Source: Rana temporaria (taxonomy: Eukaryota; Chordata; Amphibia; Anura; Ranidae). From it: a DNA stretch of 64,000 nucleotides. Location of the stretch: positions 151,799,142-151,863,141 of the forward strand of contig NC_053489.1 in assembly GCF_905171775.1 (NCBI RefSeq), given 5' to 3'. Below, piece after piece: positions 52,910 through 61,900 of the stretch. The translations under genes were made by a program, and so were the position numbers. Every line of letters starts with the position of its first letter. Within the stretch, counting starts at the first letter, position 1. The notes below the pieces were generated by a model. That model was given only the letters and a program-made list of their open reading frames with translations. It searched no databases and was not told the DNA's origin.

Positions 52910-53375
52910 CAGTATTGTGATATATATTTTTCACACATGCATTTATAGATAATGAATATGAAAACAATATAAGAATATAAAAGAAATTAAAAGAATATAC
53001 TAAGAGAAAACATTTCATTGGTTCTAATAAAAGAATTAGCTTTACACAAAATAGGAATTTTAGTATCGTCCATCACATTATATAATGCAGCTTACTTTAG
53101 ATGCAATGGCTTTCTCGGCTCTCCATTTTAGGTTATTTTGCTTGTTCTGTGTTCTGTAGTTCAGAGAGAGAACTGGGGACAATACTAAATGATAATGGTG
53201 AGCAGGGGTGGAAAACACAAAAAGTTATCAGATTGTTTGATTTCTGGGAGATTTAACAGGTATTTTTTGCACTTTAAATTATATATTTAACAGACCAAAA
53301 CAGAGCAAATAGAAGTTCATTGGTAAGGTTTACATGAATTTTATGTTTTCAGGTATAAACACACCAAATGACATA
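52910..53375. other. No gene or recognisable repeat
   Basis: AT-rich spacer, nothing recognised. Confidence 0.5.
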
Positions 53376-54039
53376 CAGTGGGGATCGATTTGTATTAATG
53401 TGCATAATGAAGCCAAGGAAAGATGGAAAAATCTCCAAAAGGCATCAAATTACAGATTAGACATTCTTATAATATGTCAAAAAAAAGAGTTAGATTTTAT
53501 TTCCATCATTTACACTTTCAAAATTACAGAAAACAAAAAAATGGCGTCTGCAAAAGTTTGGGCACCCTGCAGAATTTATAGCATGCACTGCCCCCTTTGC
53601 AAAGCTGAGACCTGCCAGTGTCATGGATTGTTCTCAATCATCGTCTGGGAAGACCAGGTGATGTCAATCGCAAAGGTTTTAAATGCCCAGACTCCACTGA
53701 CCTTGCCCCAACAATCAGCACCATGGGTTCTTCTAAGCAGTTGTCTAGAAAACTGAAACTGAAAATAGTTGACGCTCACAAAGCTGGAGAAGGCTATAAG
53801 AAGATAGCAAAGCGTTTTCAGATGTCAATATCCTCTGTTCGGAATGTAATTAAGAAATGGCAGTCATCAGGAACAGTGGAAGTTAAAGCAAGATCTGGAA
53901 GACAAAGAAAAATATCAGACAGAACAGCTCGCAGGATTGTGAAAAAAGCAATTCAAAACCCACATTTGACTGCACGATCCCTCCAGAAAGATCTGGCAGA
54001 CACTGGAGTTGTGGTACACTATTCCACTATAAAGAGATA
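53376..54039 (+). mobile_element. Tc1 element, 5' half
   Basis: It starts at CAGTGGGGATCGA next to TA, contains AAAGTTTGGGCACCC near 53552, and leads into a transposase N-terminus. It stops abruptly at 54039, where a different element begins. No matching inverted GGGTGCCCAAAC end is found downstream. Confidence 0.85.
53722..54039 (+). pseudogene. Tc1 transposase N-terminal domain, truncated
   Basis: From an ATG at 53722 the frame reads as the paired-like DNA-binding region of a Tc1 transposase: first HTH KIVDAHKAGEGYKKIAKRFQ, then SISSVRNVIKKWQSSGTVEV, GRQ(R)K AT-hook-like residues, and a second HTH (TARSLQKDLADTGVVVHYST). It breaks after IKRY at 54036. The DDE catalytic domain is absent. 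The frame is uninterrupted, so this remnant is fairly young. Confidence 0.88.
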
Positions 54040-54500
54040 CCGTATTTATCAGGGTATACTGCGTGTCGGCGTATAACGCGCACCCCAAGCTTAGATAGGT
54101 AAAAAAGGGAAAAAAAGAAAACTTACATTGTTGCCCTGCGTCCATCGGCGGCCTTGTCCGGCATCCGTCTGCGGCCTTGCGCGGGGTCCATCCAGCCTTG
54201 TGTGTGTCCGTCTGCGGCTTCCTTGCGCGGGGTCCATCCAGCCTTGTGGGTGTCCGTCTGCGGCTTTGGAGGTGTCCGTCTGCGGCCTCCATCTAGGTGT
54301 CCGTCTCCGTTCAGCGTGTCCGTCTCCGTCCAGCATGTCCATCCGCACCTTGCCCGGGGTTGCAGCGATGTTTGTTTTTGGATTTGGCGCCGAGAGGCTT
54401 CTCTCGGCTCCTCTCGCGTGGCTGCGGGTGGAGCCGAGCGCGGCCGAGCCTAGCCGAGTTCGCAGTACACTCAAAAAATTTGATTTGCCGCAGAACCTCT
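54040..54500 (+). mobile_element. TA-flanked 'CCGTATTTATC' element, 5' part, GC-rich tandem
   Basis: Starting after TA, CCGTATTTATCAGGGTATAC and GGCGTATAACGCGCACC resemble the 24825 MITE family's ends in layout. The interior is a GC-rich loosely tandem block with GGTGTCCGTCTGCGGC units (54170-54300). The right end is lost at the Gypsy junction near 54500. Confidence 0.55.
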
Positions 54501-54504
54501 GCTT

Positions 54505-55462
54505 TAAGAAGTTGCCCACTTCTAAGGAACTGGCTTCCAATTTTGCTCAGGAAATCTTTTGCTTACATGGGCTAACCAAGGTGATTGTCTTGTACAGGGG
54601 TAGCCAGTTTGTGTCCCGGTTCTGGCGAGTCCCTTTGTACACAGTTGGGAATTCAGCTTGCTTTCTCGTCTGCATATCACCCGCAGTCCAATGGGGCTGC
54701 AGAACGATCCAATAAGTCCCTGGAGCAATTCCTAAATTGCTATATTTCTGACTATCATAACAACTGGTCAGACCTCTTACCGTGGGCAGAGTTTGCTCAC
54801 AATAGTGCCTTGATTTCTGCTTCTCGATTGTCCCTGTTTATGGCGAACTATGGTTTCCAACCTTCCATGTTGCCTGACTAATTTGTTCCGCAGAGTATTC
54901 CTGCATTGGAGGAGCGTCCCCATGGTCTTTGTTCCACTTAGGCACAGGTCCAGGAGGCTTTGCGACATGCAGATTCCATGCTGACCGCAGACGCCTGCCT
55001 GCGCCTTCCTACCAGGTTGGGGACAGGGTCTGGCTGTCATCTCGCAACCTCCAATTTCGTGTTCCCTCTCTAAAGTTCGTACCTTGGCTTATTGGGCCTT
55101 TCCGTATTCTTTGCAGGATTAACCCAGTGGCTTACGCGTTAGACCTTCCTTCTAATATGCGTATTGCAAATGTATTTCATGACTCCTTATTAAAACCTTT
55201 GGTCTGCAACCGCCTTACCACCTCGGTTCCACATCCTCACCCTGTACAGGTTGAGAACCATGAGGAGTATGATGCACAGTCCATTGTTGACTTCCGTAGG
55301 TTCCGTGAACGCAAACAGTACCTGGTGCATTGGAAAGGGCATGGTGCAGAGGAACGCTCTTGGGTATCATCCTCGGATGTATATGCCCCTGTCCTCCTCC
55401 ATGAATTCCATAGACTTTTTCCCCTCAAGCCTGGTGGCCCTCCGAGGGGGAGGGGTTGTTGA
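54505..55462 (+). pseudogene. Chromodomain Ty3/Gypsy integrase pseudogene, C-terminal part
   Basis: The 5' side is truncated within the integrase core. Recognisable are PTSKELASNF, a damaged VLYRGSQFVSRFW where the copy at 15031 has VSDRGSQF (the second catalytic Asp is lost), then YHPQSNGAAERSN with the Glu retained. The frame shifts near 54650, stops at 54879, and resumes to 55462 with WLSSRNL, GPFRI and a chromodomain (QYLVHWKGHGAEERSWVSSS). A polypurine tract (GAGGAGGGGG) and the 3' LTR follow. It is the better preserved C-terminus of the lineage at 15031. A 40-bp deletion near 54965 removes part of the linker. Confidence 0.9.
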
Positions 55463-55473
55463 GGAGGGGGTAC

Positions 55474-55849
55474 TGTCAGGGCTGGGCTCAGCCCTTTCTT
55501 CTCTGAGCTGGCTGCTCAACTGTCGGCTCCTATCTCTCCACAGTGACTCACCTGTTGATGATTTCCTGCTCGTCAGTCCTGCCTACTTAAGCTGTCCAGC
55601 ACAGATGATCTGTGCCTTCGCCTTGATCAACATCTCCTGCGTTCATGTTAAAGACTTGCTTGGCTAACATTCCTTCAGGCTCCAGATCCTACTTGCTGTT
55701 CCATTGCGCTGATCCCTGGCTTCCTGACTTACCGTTCCGGTTACCAAATTTTGGCTATGTTTTGACTACGTTTGTTCTATTTACTTTTATTCTTAAACAA
55801 GTGTGATTTAACTGTACTCCTGTATCGGTCTGAGTCATAGTTTCTGACA
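55474..55849 (+). mobile_element. Gypsy 3' LTR
   Basis: TGTCAGGGCTGGGC at the start and GTTTCTGACA at the end give a TGTCAG...CTGACA terminus pair directly after the polypurine tract GAGGAGGGGGTAC. Length is 376 bp. GCCTACTTAAGCTG near 55585 may be the core promoter. The 5' LTR is not in the window. Confidence 0.88.
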
Positions 55850-56913
55850 GCGACTCAACTCTGCATGAAAACATAGGAACTGGGGTGCAGAAAAATGGCA
55901 GCAGCTTCTCTGGACTGATGGGCCAAACTATAAAAAGTTTTGCTGTAACAGGCGGTATTTTGTTTGCTGAAGGGCTGTAGAGTGCTACAATAACGTCTGC
56001 AGGTAACAGTAAAAGTGGTGGAAGTTTCTTGCAAGTTCGGGGCTGCATTTGTGCAAATGGAGTTGGGGACTTGGTCAGGATCATTGGTGTCTTCATTGCT
56101 GAGAAATATAGGCAGATACTTATCCATTATGCCATACCATCAGGGAGGCATGTGACCCTATATGTATTCTGCAGCAGGACAGCAACCCCAAACATACAAC
56201 CAATGTCATTAAAGTGGAGGTTCCGAGGTTTACGAATTTTTTTTTTTTACTCATCTGGAAATGCCTGTTGCTATGCGGTCCCACGAAATCTGCCTTTGAA
56301 ACCACCTAGGATTCTGACATCATCTCCCTCTAATGCTCCTGGGAAATGTGTGTCATCATTTCCCAGGATGCAGTGCGCTGTCCAATTATCACTCCCCATC
56401 CAAGACTTCCAGGAAGTAAGTGCCTGTAGGCTTCACAATGCCCACAAGCAAAATGACAACGGTGTAGATATAGTTTTATAAACTATCTTTTTTGAATATC
56501 TATGCAGATCGGCGGCAGATTGTAAAATAGTAAGTGACCAGATTTATATTATAAAAACGCAGGATGAAAGGACATACACTTAAAAAATGCTAATTGTGGT
56601 TGGAACTCCGCTTTAAGAACTATCTTCAGCATAAAGCAGAACAAAGAGTCCTGGAAGTAATGATTTGGCTCCCCCAGAGCCCTGATCCCAACATCAACTA
56701 TTCTATCTGGGATTACATGAAGAGACAGAAGGATCTGAGGCAGCCCACTTCCATAGAAGATATATGGTTAGTTCTCCAAGATGTTTGGAACAACCTACCT
56801 CCCGAGTTCCTTCATAAACTGGATGCAAATGTACCTATAAGAATCGGTGGTCTTTTAAAAATATTGATTTGATTTTGATTTCTCTTCTGTTCATTTACTT
56901 TACATTTTGTTAA
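55850..56913 (+). pseudogene. Second Tc1 transposase relic, 3' half, split by a TTAA MITE
   Basis: Degraded catalytic-domain sequence: GTGCAGAAAAATGGCAGCAG, TGGACTGATGGGCC (first Asp region), then VRGCICANGVGDLVRI, QQDSNPKHT in another frame (second Asp region), and VLEVMIWLPQSPDPNINYSI. The last block normally reads SPDLNxIES/H, so the catalytic Glu is Tyr here. The tail reaches TTCTCTTCTGTTCATTTACT. It is interrupted at 56209 by a MITE; without it CATTAAGAACTATC joins cleanly. It appears to be a different subfamily from the fragment at 53376. Confidence 0.82.
56213..56612. mobile_element. TTAA-flanked MITE inserted in Tc1
   Basis: Ends AGTGGAGGTTCCGAGG and GGTTGGAACTCCGCT, flanked by TTAA at 56209-56212 and 56613-56616. 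The interrupted Tc1 reads on across one TTAA. Interior has GGAAATG/CATTTCC and GGAAGT motifs, no coding. Confidence 0.85.
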
Positions 56914-57026
56914 GGCCTGTGTCACATGGGCTTCAGTTTTTATAAGAGCAGTGTGAACAGCAAACTTTAACAGTTTCAGCAAGCTTTGGTGAAGCTTTTA
57001 AAGTTCCAATCAACTCTAGTTTGTAA

Positions 57027-57474
57027 TGCCGCGTACACATGGTCATTTTTTGTGATGAAAAAAAACCGACATTTTTAAAAACGTCATTTAAAATGACCGT
57101 GTGTGGGGAAAACGTTGTTTTATGTCTTCTGAAAAACGACAAAAAAAAATTTCGAACATGCTTCAATTTTTTATGTCGTTTTTCAAAACGTCGTTTTTTG
57201 TGTCATTTAAAATGATAGTGTGTGGGTAAAATGATGTTTAAAACAACTTTTTTAAACCCGCGCATGCTCAGAAGCAAGTTATGACGCGAGCTTGAATGGA
57301 ACAGAGTGCCGTCGTACGTGCTGAACGTAACCGCGCTTTGCTAGAGCATTTTGAAAAAACGATGGTGTGTAGGCAACGTCGTTTTTTAAAATGAAGTTTG
57401 AAAAACATTGTTTTGTTTCATGATATAAAACGTTGTTTTATTTCATCACAAAAAACGACCGTGTGTACGCGGCA
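57027..57474. mobile_element. Harbinger MITE, perfect TAA TSD
   Basis: Ends TGCCGCGTACACATGGTCAT and CGACCGTGTGTACGCGGCA, flanked by TAA at 57024-57026 and 57475-57477. AACGTCATTTAAAATGACCG and AAAACGTCGTTTTT palindromes repeat inside. Same subfamily as 41329-41874. Confidence 0.9.
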
Positions 57475-57651
57475 TAAATGTTGAACACAATTCCTAATAG
57501 GAGTGTTGATTGCTACTTTAACCATATAGCAGAATGACAGTCGTAAAGTGGTTGCATCATCCTGGCTGTGTGTCACGGTTCCACAGAAATTGTGTGATTT
57601 CAGATGAAGTAGTACAATTTCAAAGCCGCATTCAATATGAATGAGGGCTAA

Positions 57652-57936
57652 TGCCTGGTACACACAATCAGGTTTCCCGGCGGACTTTTTACCGCCGGGA
57701 AACCCTAGGGGAAAGCCGAGAACCGGCTCGGCAGCTTTTTCCCCCTACACCAACTGCCATGAGAGCTTTGGCCAGGAAACCAGGCCATGTGTATGCTCCA
57801 CTGCAGCGTTTCCCATAGGAAACTGTGGTTTTCCTGTCCGGAAAACTGCCATGGAGCATACACATAGCCAGGTTTCCCAGGCAAAAGCTGTCACGGCAAT
57901 TTTCCCGATGGGAAAACTGGTCATGTGTACGAGGTA
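57652..57936. mobile_element. Harbinger MITE
   Basis: Ends TGCCTGGTACACACAATCAG and CTGGTCATGTGTACGAGGTA with TAA on the left (57649-57651) and TTA on the right (57937-57939), so the TSD has one change. GGTTTCCCGG/CCGGGAAACC palindromes fill the interior. Confidence 0.82.
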
Positions 57937-57960
57937 TTAGGCTGCTTTCACACCTGAATG

Positions 57961-58801
57961 TTTTAAATCATAGTTACATAGTAGGTGAGGTTGAAAAAAG
58001 ACACAAATCCATCAAGTCCAACCTATGTGTGTGATTATATGTCAGTATTACATTGTATATCCCTGTATCTTGTGGTCGTTCAGGTGCTTATCTAAAAGAT
58101 TTTTGAAACTATCGATGCTCCCCGCTGAAACCACCGCCTGTGGAAGGGAATTCCATATCCTTGCCGCTCTTACAGTAAAGAACCCTCTACTCTCTATATT
58201 TAGTTCACATGCTGCCATCTAGTGACCTTTTGTGGTAATGCACTTGTTTTTTTCATGTCTTTTCCCTGATGCATAACACACTTCCTTTGTATGAAATGCT
58301 CCACTCCTTCTTGCTGTGATTGTATTTCCTGTGTCATGGATGCAACTAACCAGCCACATGTAGCAGGACACATATATCCTACATAGTAAGCTACAGACAA
58401 TATCATCTTTTGACCGCATAAATACCACAATCTATTCATCTGTTGTATCCTGTCATCTGCTGTAACCTGATGTTCGGAATAAAGCACCTCTGTGGATGGA
58501 AACGGTATTGGTGAGTTCAAGCTATCTGATGAGCATTGTCCTCAGTGATTATATCTTATACTGGCCAGGCATAGAAGTCTCACAAGGGATAATACGCTTC
58601 ACAACAATCGGAGTCGGGATAGTATTTGTAAATTTAAATCATATCCCCTCTCAAGCATCTCTTCAGAGATAATAAGTTCAGTGCTCACAACCTTTCTTCA
58701 TAACTAATGTCCTCCAGTACCTTTTTAGCTTTGTTGCCCTCCTCTGTACTTGCTCCATTTCCAGTATATCCTTCCTGAGAACTGGACAACATACTCCAGG
58801 A
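57961..58801 (-). pseudogene. LINE reverse transcriptase 3' end relic, minus strand
   Basis: On the minus strand the order is a KAKKVLEDISYEERL segment (58700s), then an interruption at about 58612-58201, then RGFFTVRAARIWNSLPQAVV and SFKNLLDKHL, which together read as the C-terminal end of a CR1/L2-type LINE reverse transcriptase. A stop and a short 3' tail ending near TAGTTACATAGTAGGTGAGG follow. Frames are broken. The hAT element at 58803 cut its upstream side. CR1 versus L2 assignment is not certain. Confidence 0.7.
58201..58612 (+). mobile_element. LTR-like insertion in the LINE relic
   Basis: The stretch beginning near TGCTGCCATCTAGTGACC has no LINE homology and contains GGAATAAAGCACCTCTGTGG near 58478, a polyadenylation-like signal. 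LINE sequence resumes with AAATCATATCCCCTCTCAAG. Exact ends and TSD were not found. Confidence 0.4.
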
Positions 58802-59737
58802 GTAGGGATGAGCCGAACACCCCCCACCCCGTTCGGTTTGCACCAGAACCTTTGAACGGACCGAACGTTCGCGCGAACATTTAGAACACCATTGAAGTCT
58901 ATAGGACTCGAACATTCAAATTAAAAAGTGCTAATTTTAAAGCCTAATATGCATGTTATTGTCATAAAACGTTTTTGAGAACCCGGTCTTGCCCCAGGGA
59001 ACATGTATCAATGTAAAAAAAGTTTTAAAAACTGTCCTTTTTTCCTGGAGCAGTGATTTTAATGATGCTAAAAGTGATTTTTTTTGAAGAATTCCTTTAA
59101 ATATCGTACCTGCTGGGTGTCTATAGTATGCCTGTGAAGTGGCACATGTTTAGAACTGTCCCTGCACAAAATGAGATTACTATAATAAAAAAAGTAATGT
59201 AATGTCTGGTCCCTGCAATATGGATGAAAATCATTCAGAAAAATAGCATGGGTTTCCCCGCCCCCCTCCCCCCAGGTCATTACCAGCCCCTTTGGCCCTA
59301 TATACTTTGAACAGCAGTATACAGGCGGTGCAAACAAGACAGGGACTGTAGGTTTGTTGTTAAGTAGAATCTGTTTGTAATTTTGAACTGGTACTTCTTT
59401 AAAGTGTAGCTCCAGCCATAAAATCTATTTTTACGCTTTTCTGAAAACATAGAGAAGGGTTATCACCCCTGTAACATTTGTTTTGCTGCCTGTGTGCATC
59501 TGTTCAGAAGATTGCAATTCACTTTCTGTCCCAATGACAAGTGATTTTTTGAAAATTTGGGTTTTTTAGTGAAACAAGGATTGGTGATAAAGCATCAGTG
59601 GACAGGAGACACCTCTTACAGAAGAGAATTTCCCTTCCTAGGGGTAGATTTCCTCTCACTTCTTGTTGTCTCCTTCTGTTTGCAAGTAGGAGTCGTTTGC
59701 AAGTTGGATGTTTGAAAGTAGGGGCCTGCCGTATATA

Positions 59738-61760
59738 CTCTGCAGAAATTTGGGCCCTACGTGTTGGTGTTGTCACAACTTTGTAAGCCCTCACAGTTAG
59801 TCTTGGTGGGCGCTGGAACGCCCTGCGGTGTAAACTATTATATCAAGATGTGTAATTACATACCATTGTTGAACAGTGGTAGAAAAATTGGGCCTTTGGT
59901 GCTGGCGCTGGTGCCACAACACTGTAAGTCCTCACAGTTACTCTTGGTGGGCGCAGGAATGGGCCCTGCTGTGAAATATTAGATCAAGAATTGTAATTAC
60001 ATGCCCCTGTTGAACAGGGGCAGACAAATTGGGCCTTTTTTGGTGGTGGTGGCGCTGGTGCCACAACACTGTAAGTCCTCACAGTTACTCTTGGTGGGCA
60101 CAGGAATGGGCCCTGCTGTGAAATATTAGATCAAGAATTGTAATTACATGCCCCTGTTGAACAGGGGCAGAAAAATTGGGCCTTTGTTGGTGGTGTTGCT
60201 GGTGCCACGACACTGCAACCCCTTACAGATATTCAAGTTGGAGCGCAGGAATGAGCCGCTGCAAAGTATTGCATTACAAATTGTAATTACACGCCCCTGT
60301 TAAACAGGAGCAGAAAAATTGGGCCTTAGGCACTGGTGCTGGTGCCACAACCCTGCAACCCCTCACAGATACTCTAGTTGAAACGCAGGTGTAACGGAAT
60401 GACCAGGGACACCCAGAGACTTTGTGAGGATGAGGGATACTCCTGTGTCAGCGTCACTGATAACTCTTGGGTCTGAGTCCACCCTATGCCCTTTGGGCAT
60501 GGGGTGGCAAGTGAATCATAATTCATGTATTACATGAGGTGGGACATTAATAATAAATCATGTTTGCAGGATGTCTTGAGATATCACAAGTTGTTGGCTA
60601 TTCAATGTGGTGACTCATTCTATGATTAGCCCTGACTAGTGACATGCTAATTGAGTCAGGGCCTGGAAGACATTTCATTGTCCTTGTGAAAGGTGTTAAT
60701 TGCATAGACTCCTAAGATATTCCATTAACCATTGTGTAAGGCTGTAGAGGTGTTAATCCAGGTCTGCTCCCAGACCTCTAATTATGTATGCTAAATACTG
60801 TTTATGTGTGATAACACTGTCTAAAGCCTAGTGATGCTCAGAGGTGTGAATAGGTGTCAAGCTGTATGCGGAGACGGAACATCTGCCTAGGGAACAGAGT
60901 GTGTGATGGGGTTTTGTTTGTTATCCTGTTAATGAAGGAATGTGCAGTGATTAGACATGATAATTATAGGCCGGCGCCGACCTGTCTAGAATGGTTAGTA
61001 ATTAGCCTTAGTGTGTGGGTGGGGAGTTGATTGTATCTTTAATGCCTTGTACTGTATATAAGACTGAAAGAAACCATTAAAGTTGGTCATTACATTTGGG
61101 ACAAGTACAGAGCTGCGTGTCTCGTCTTGATTCTGGGAAAATGGGATGCCTGCTGATCTGTCTGTGTGTCAGATGAGCTGTCGTAGTTGATGGAAGGTCG
61201 TAAACGGTTGTGACCGTTACAGCAGGAATGAGCCCGCTGCAAAGTATTGCATTAAAAATTGTAATTACACGCCCCTGTTAAACAGGAGCTGAAAAATTGG
61301 GCCTTAGGCGCTGGTACTGGTGCCACAACACTGCAACCCCTGACAGATACTCTAGTTCGAGCGCAGGAATGAGCCCGCTGCAAAGTATTGCCTTAAAAAT
61401 TGTAATTACATGCCCCTGTTAAACAGGTGCAGAAAAATTGGGCCTTAGGCACTGGTGCTGGTGCCATAACCCTGCAACCCCTCACAGATACTCTAGTTGA
61501 AACGCAGGAATGAGCCTGCGGCAAAGTATTGCATTAAAAATTGTAATTACACGCCCCTGTTAAACAGGGGCAGAAAAATTTGGCCTTAGGCACTGGTGCT
61601 GGTGCCACAACACTGCAACCCCTCACAGATACTCTAGTTGGAGCACAGGAATGAGCCCGCTGCAAAGTATTTCATCAAAAATTGTAATTACACGCCCCTG
61701 TTAAACAGGGGCAGAAAAATTGGGCCTTAGGCACTGGTGGCGGTGCCCAGAACCAAACAT
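59738..61760 (+). repeat. About 141-147-bp hAT internal array, interrupted by a solo LTR
   Basis: TTGGGCC landmarks fall at 59888, 60029, 60176 and 60319, then at 61297, 61438, (61579) and 61720. Units share GGTGCCACAACACTG, ATTGTAATTACA and CCCCTGTTRAACAGG, the last a small palindrome. Left units carry TCACAGTTACTCTTGGTGGG, right units CAGATACTCTAGTTGGAGCG, so the array has two subfamilies. It lies in the 3' region of the hAT transposase gene. Confidence 0.92.
60390..61221 (+). mobile_element. Solo LTR with perfect 5-bp TSD inside the hAT array
   Basis: It begins TGTAACGGAATGACC and ends GGTTGTGACCGTTACA, giving TG...CA ends with an 8-bp inverted TGTAACGG. GCAGG at 60385-60389 and 61222-61226 is the exact 5-bp target duplication, and the empty site CGCAGGAATGAGCC is seen in other array units. 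TATATAAG at 61055-61062 and ATTAAA at 61076-61081 are in promoter and polyadenylation positions. Length 832 bp. No internal sequence remains, so an LTR retroelement (ERV or Gypsy) was lost by LTR-LTR recombination. Confidence 0.93.
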
Positions 61761-61900
61761 TTTCTTACAAGCTATCAGCATGATCATTGAGGAGGAAAAG
61801 GATAGTCACTCAGCATAACAGGATAGTCACTCAGTATAACAGGATAGTCACTCAGCATCAGCATAGGCAGTCTTGAAGGGATCTGACATTTCAAAAAAAA

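Noticed and set aside
54091..54715. 195-aa and 149-aa frames over the GC-rich block
   Set aside because: They run through GGTGTCCGTCTGCGG tandem units into Gypsy DNA out of its frame.
53376..56913. A single Tc1 element split in two by the Gypsy element
   Set aside because: The 5' half's AAAGTTTGGGCACCC terminus should recur inverted at the 3' end but does not, and the two halves look like different Tc1 subfamilies.
59738..61760. CRISPR-like array of spaced repeats
   Set aside because: Units are adjacent and about 140 bp with no unique spacers; this is satellite-like DNA in a eukaryotic transposon.
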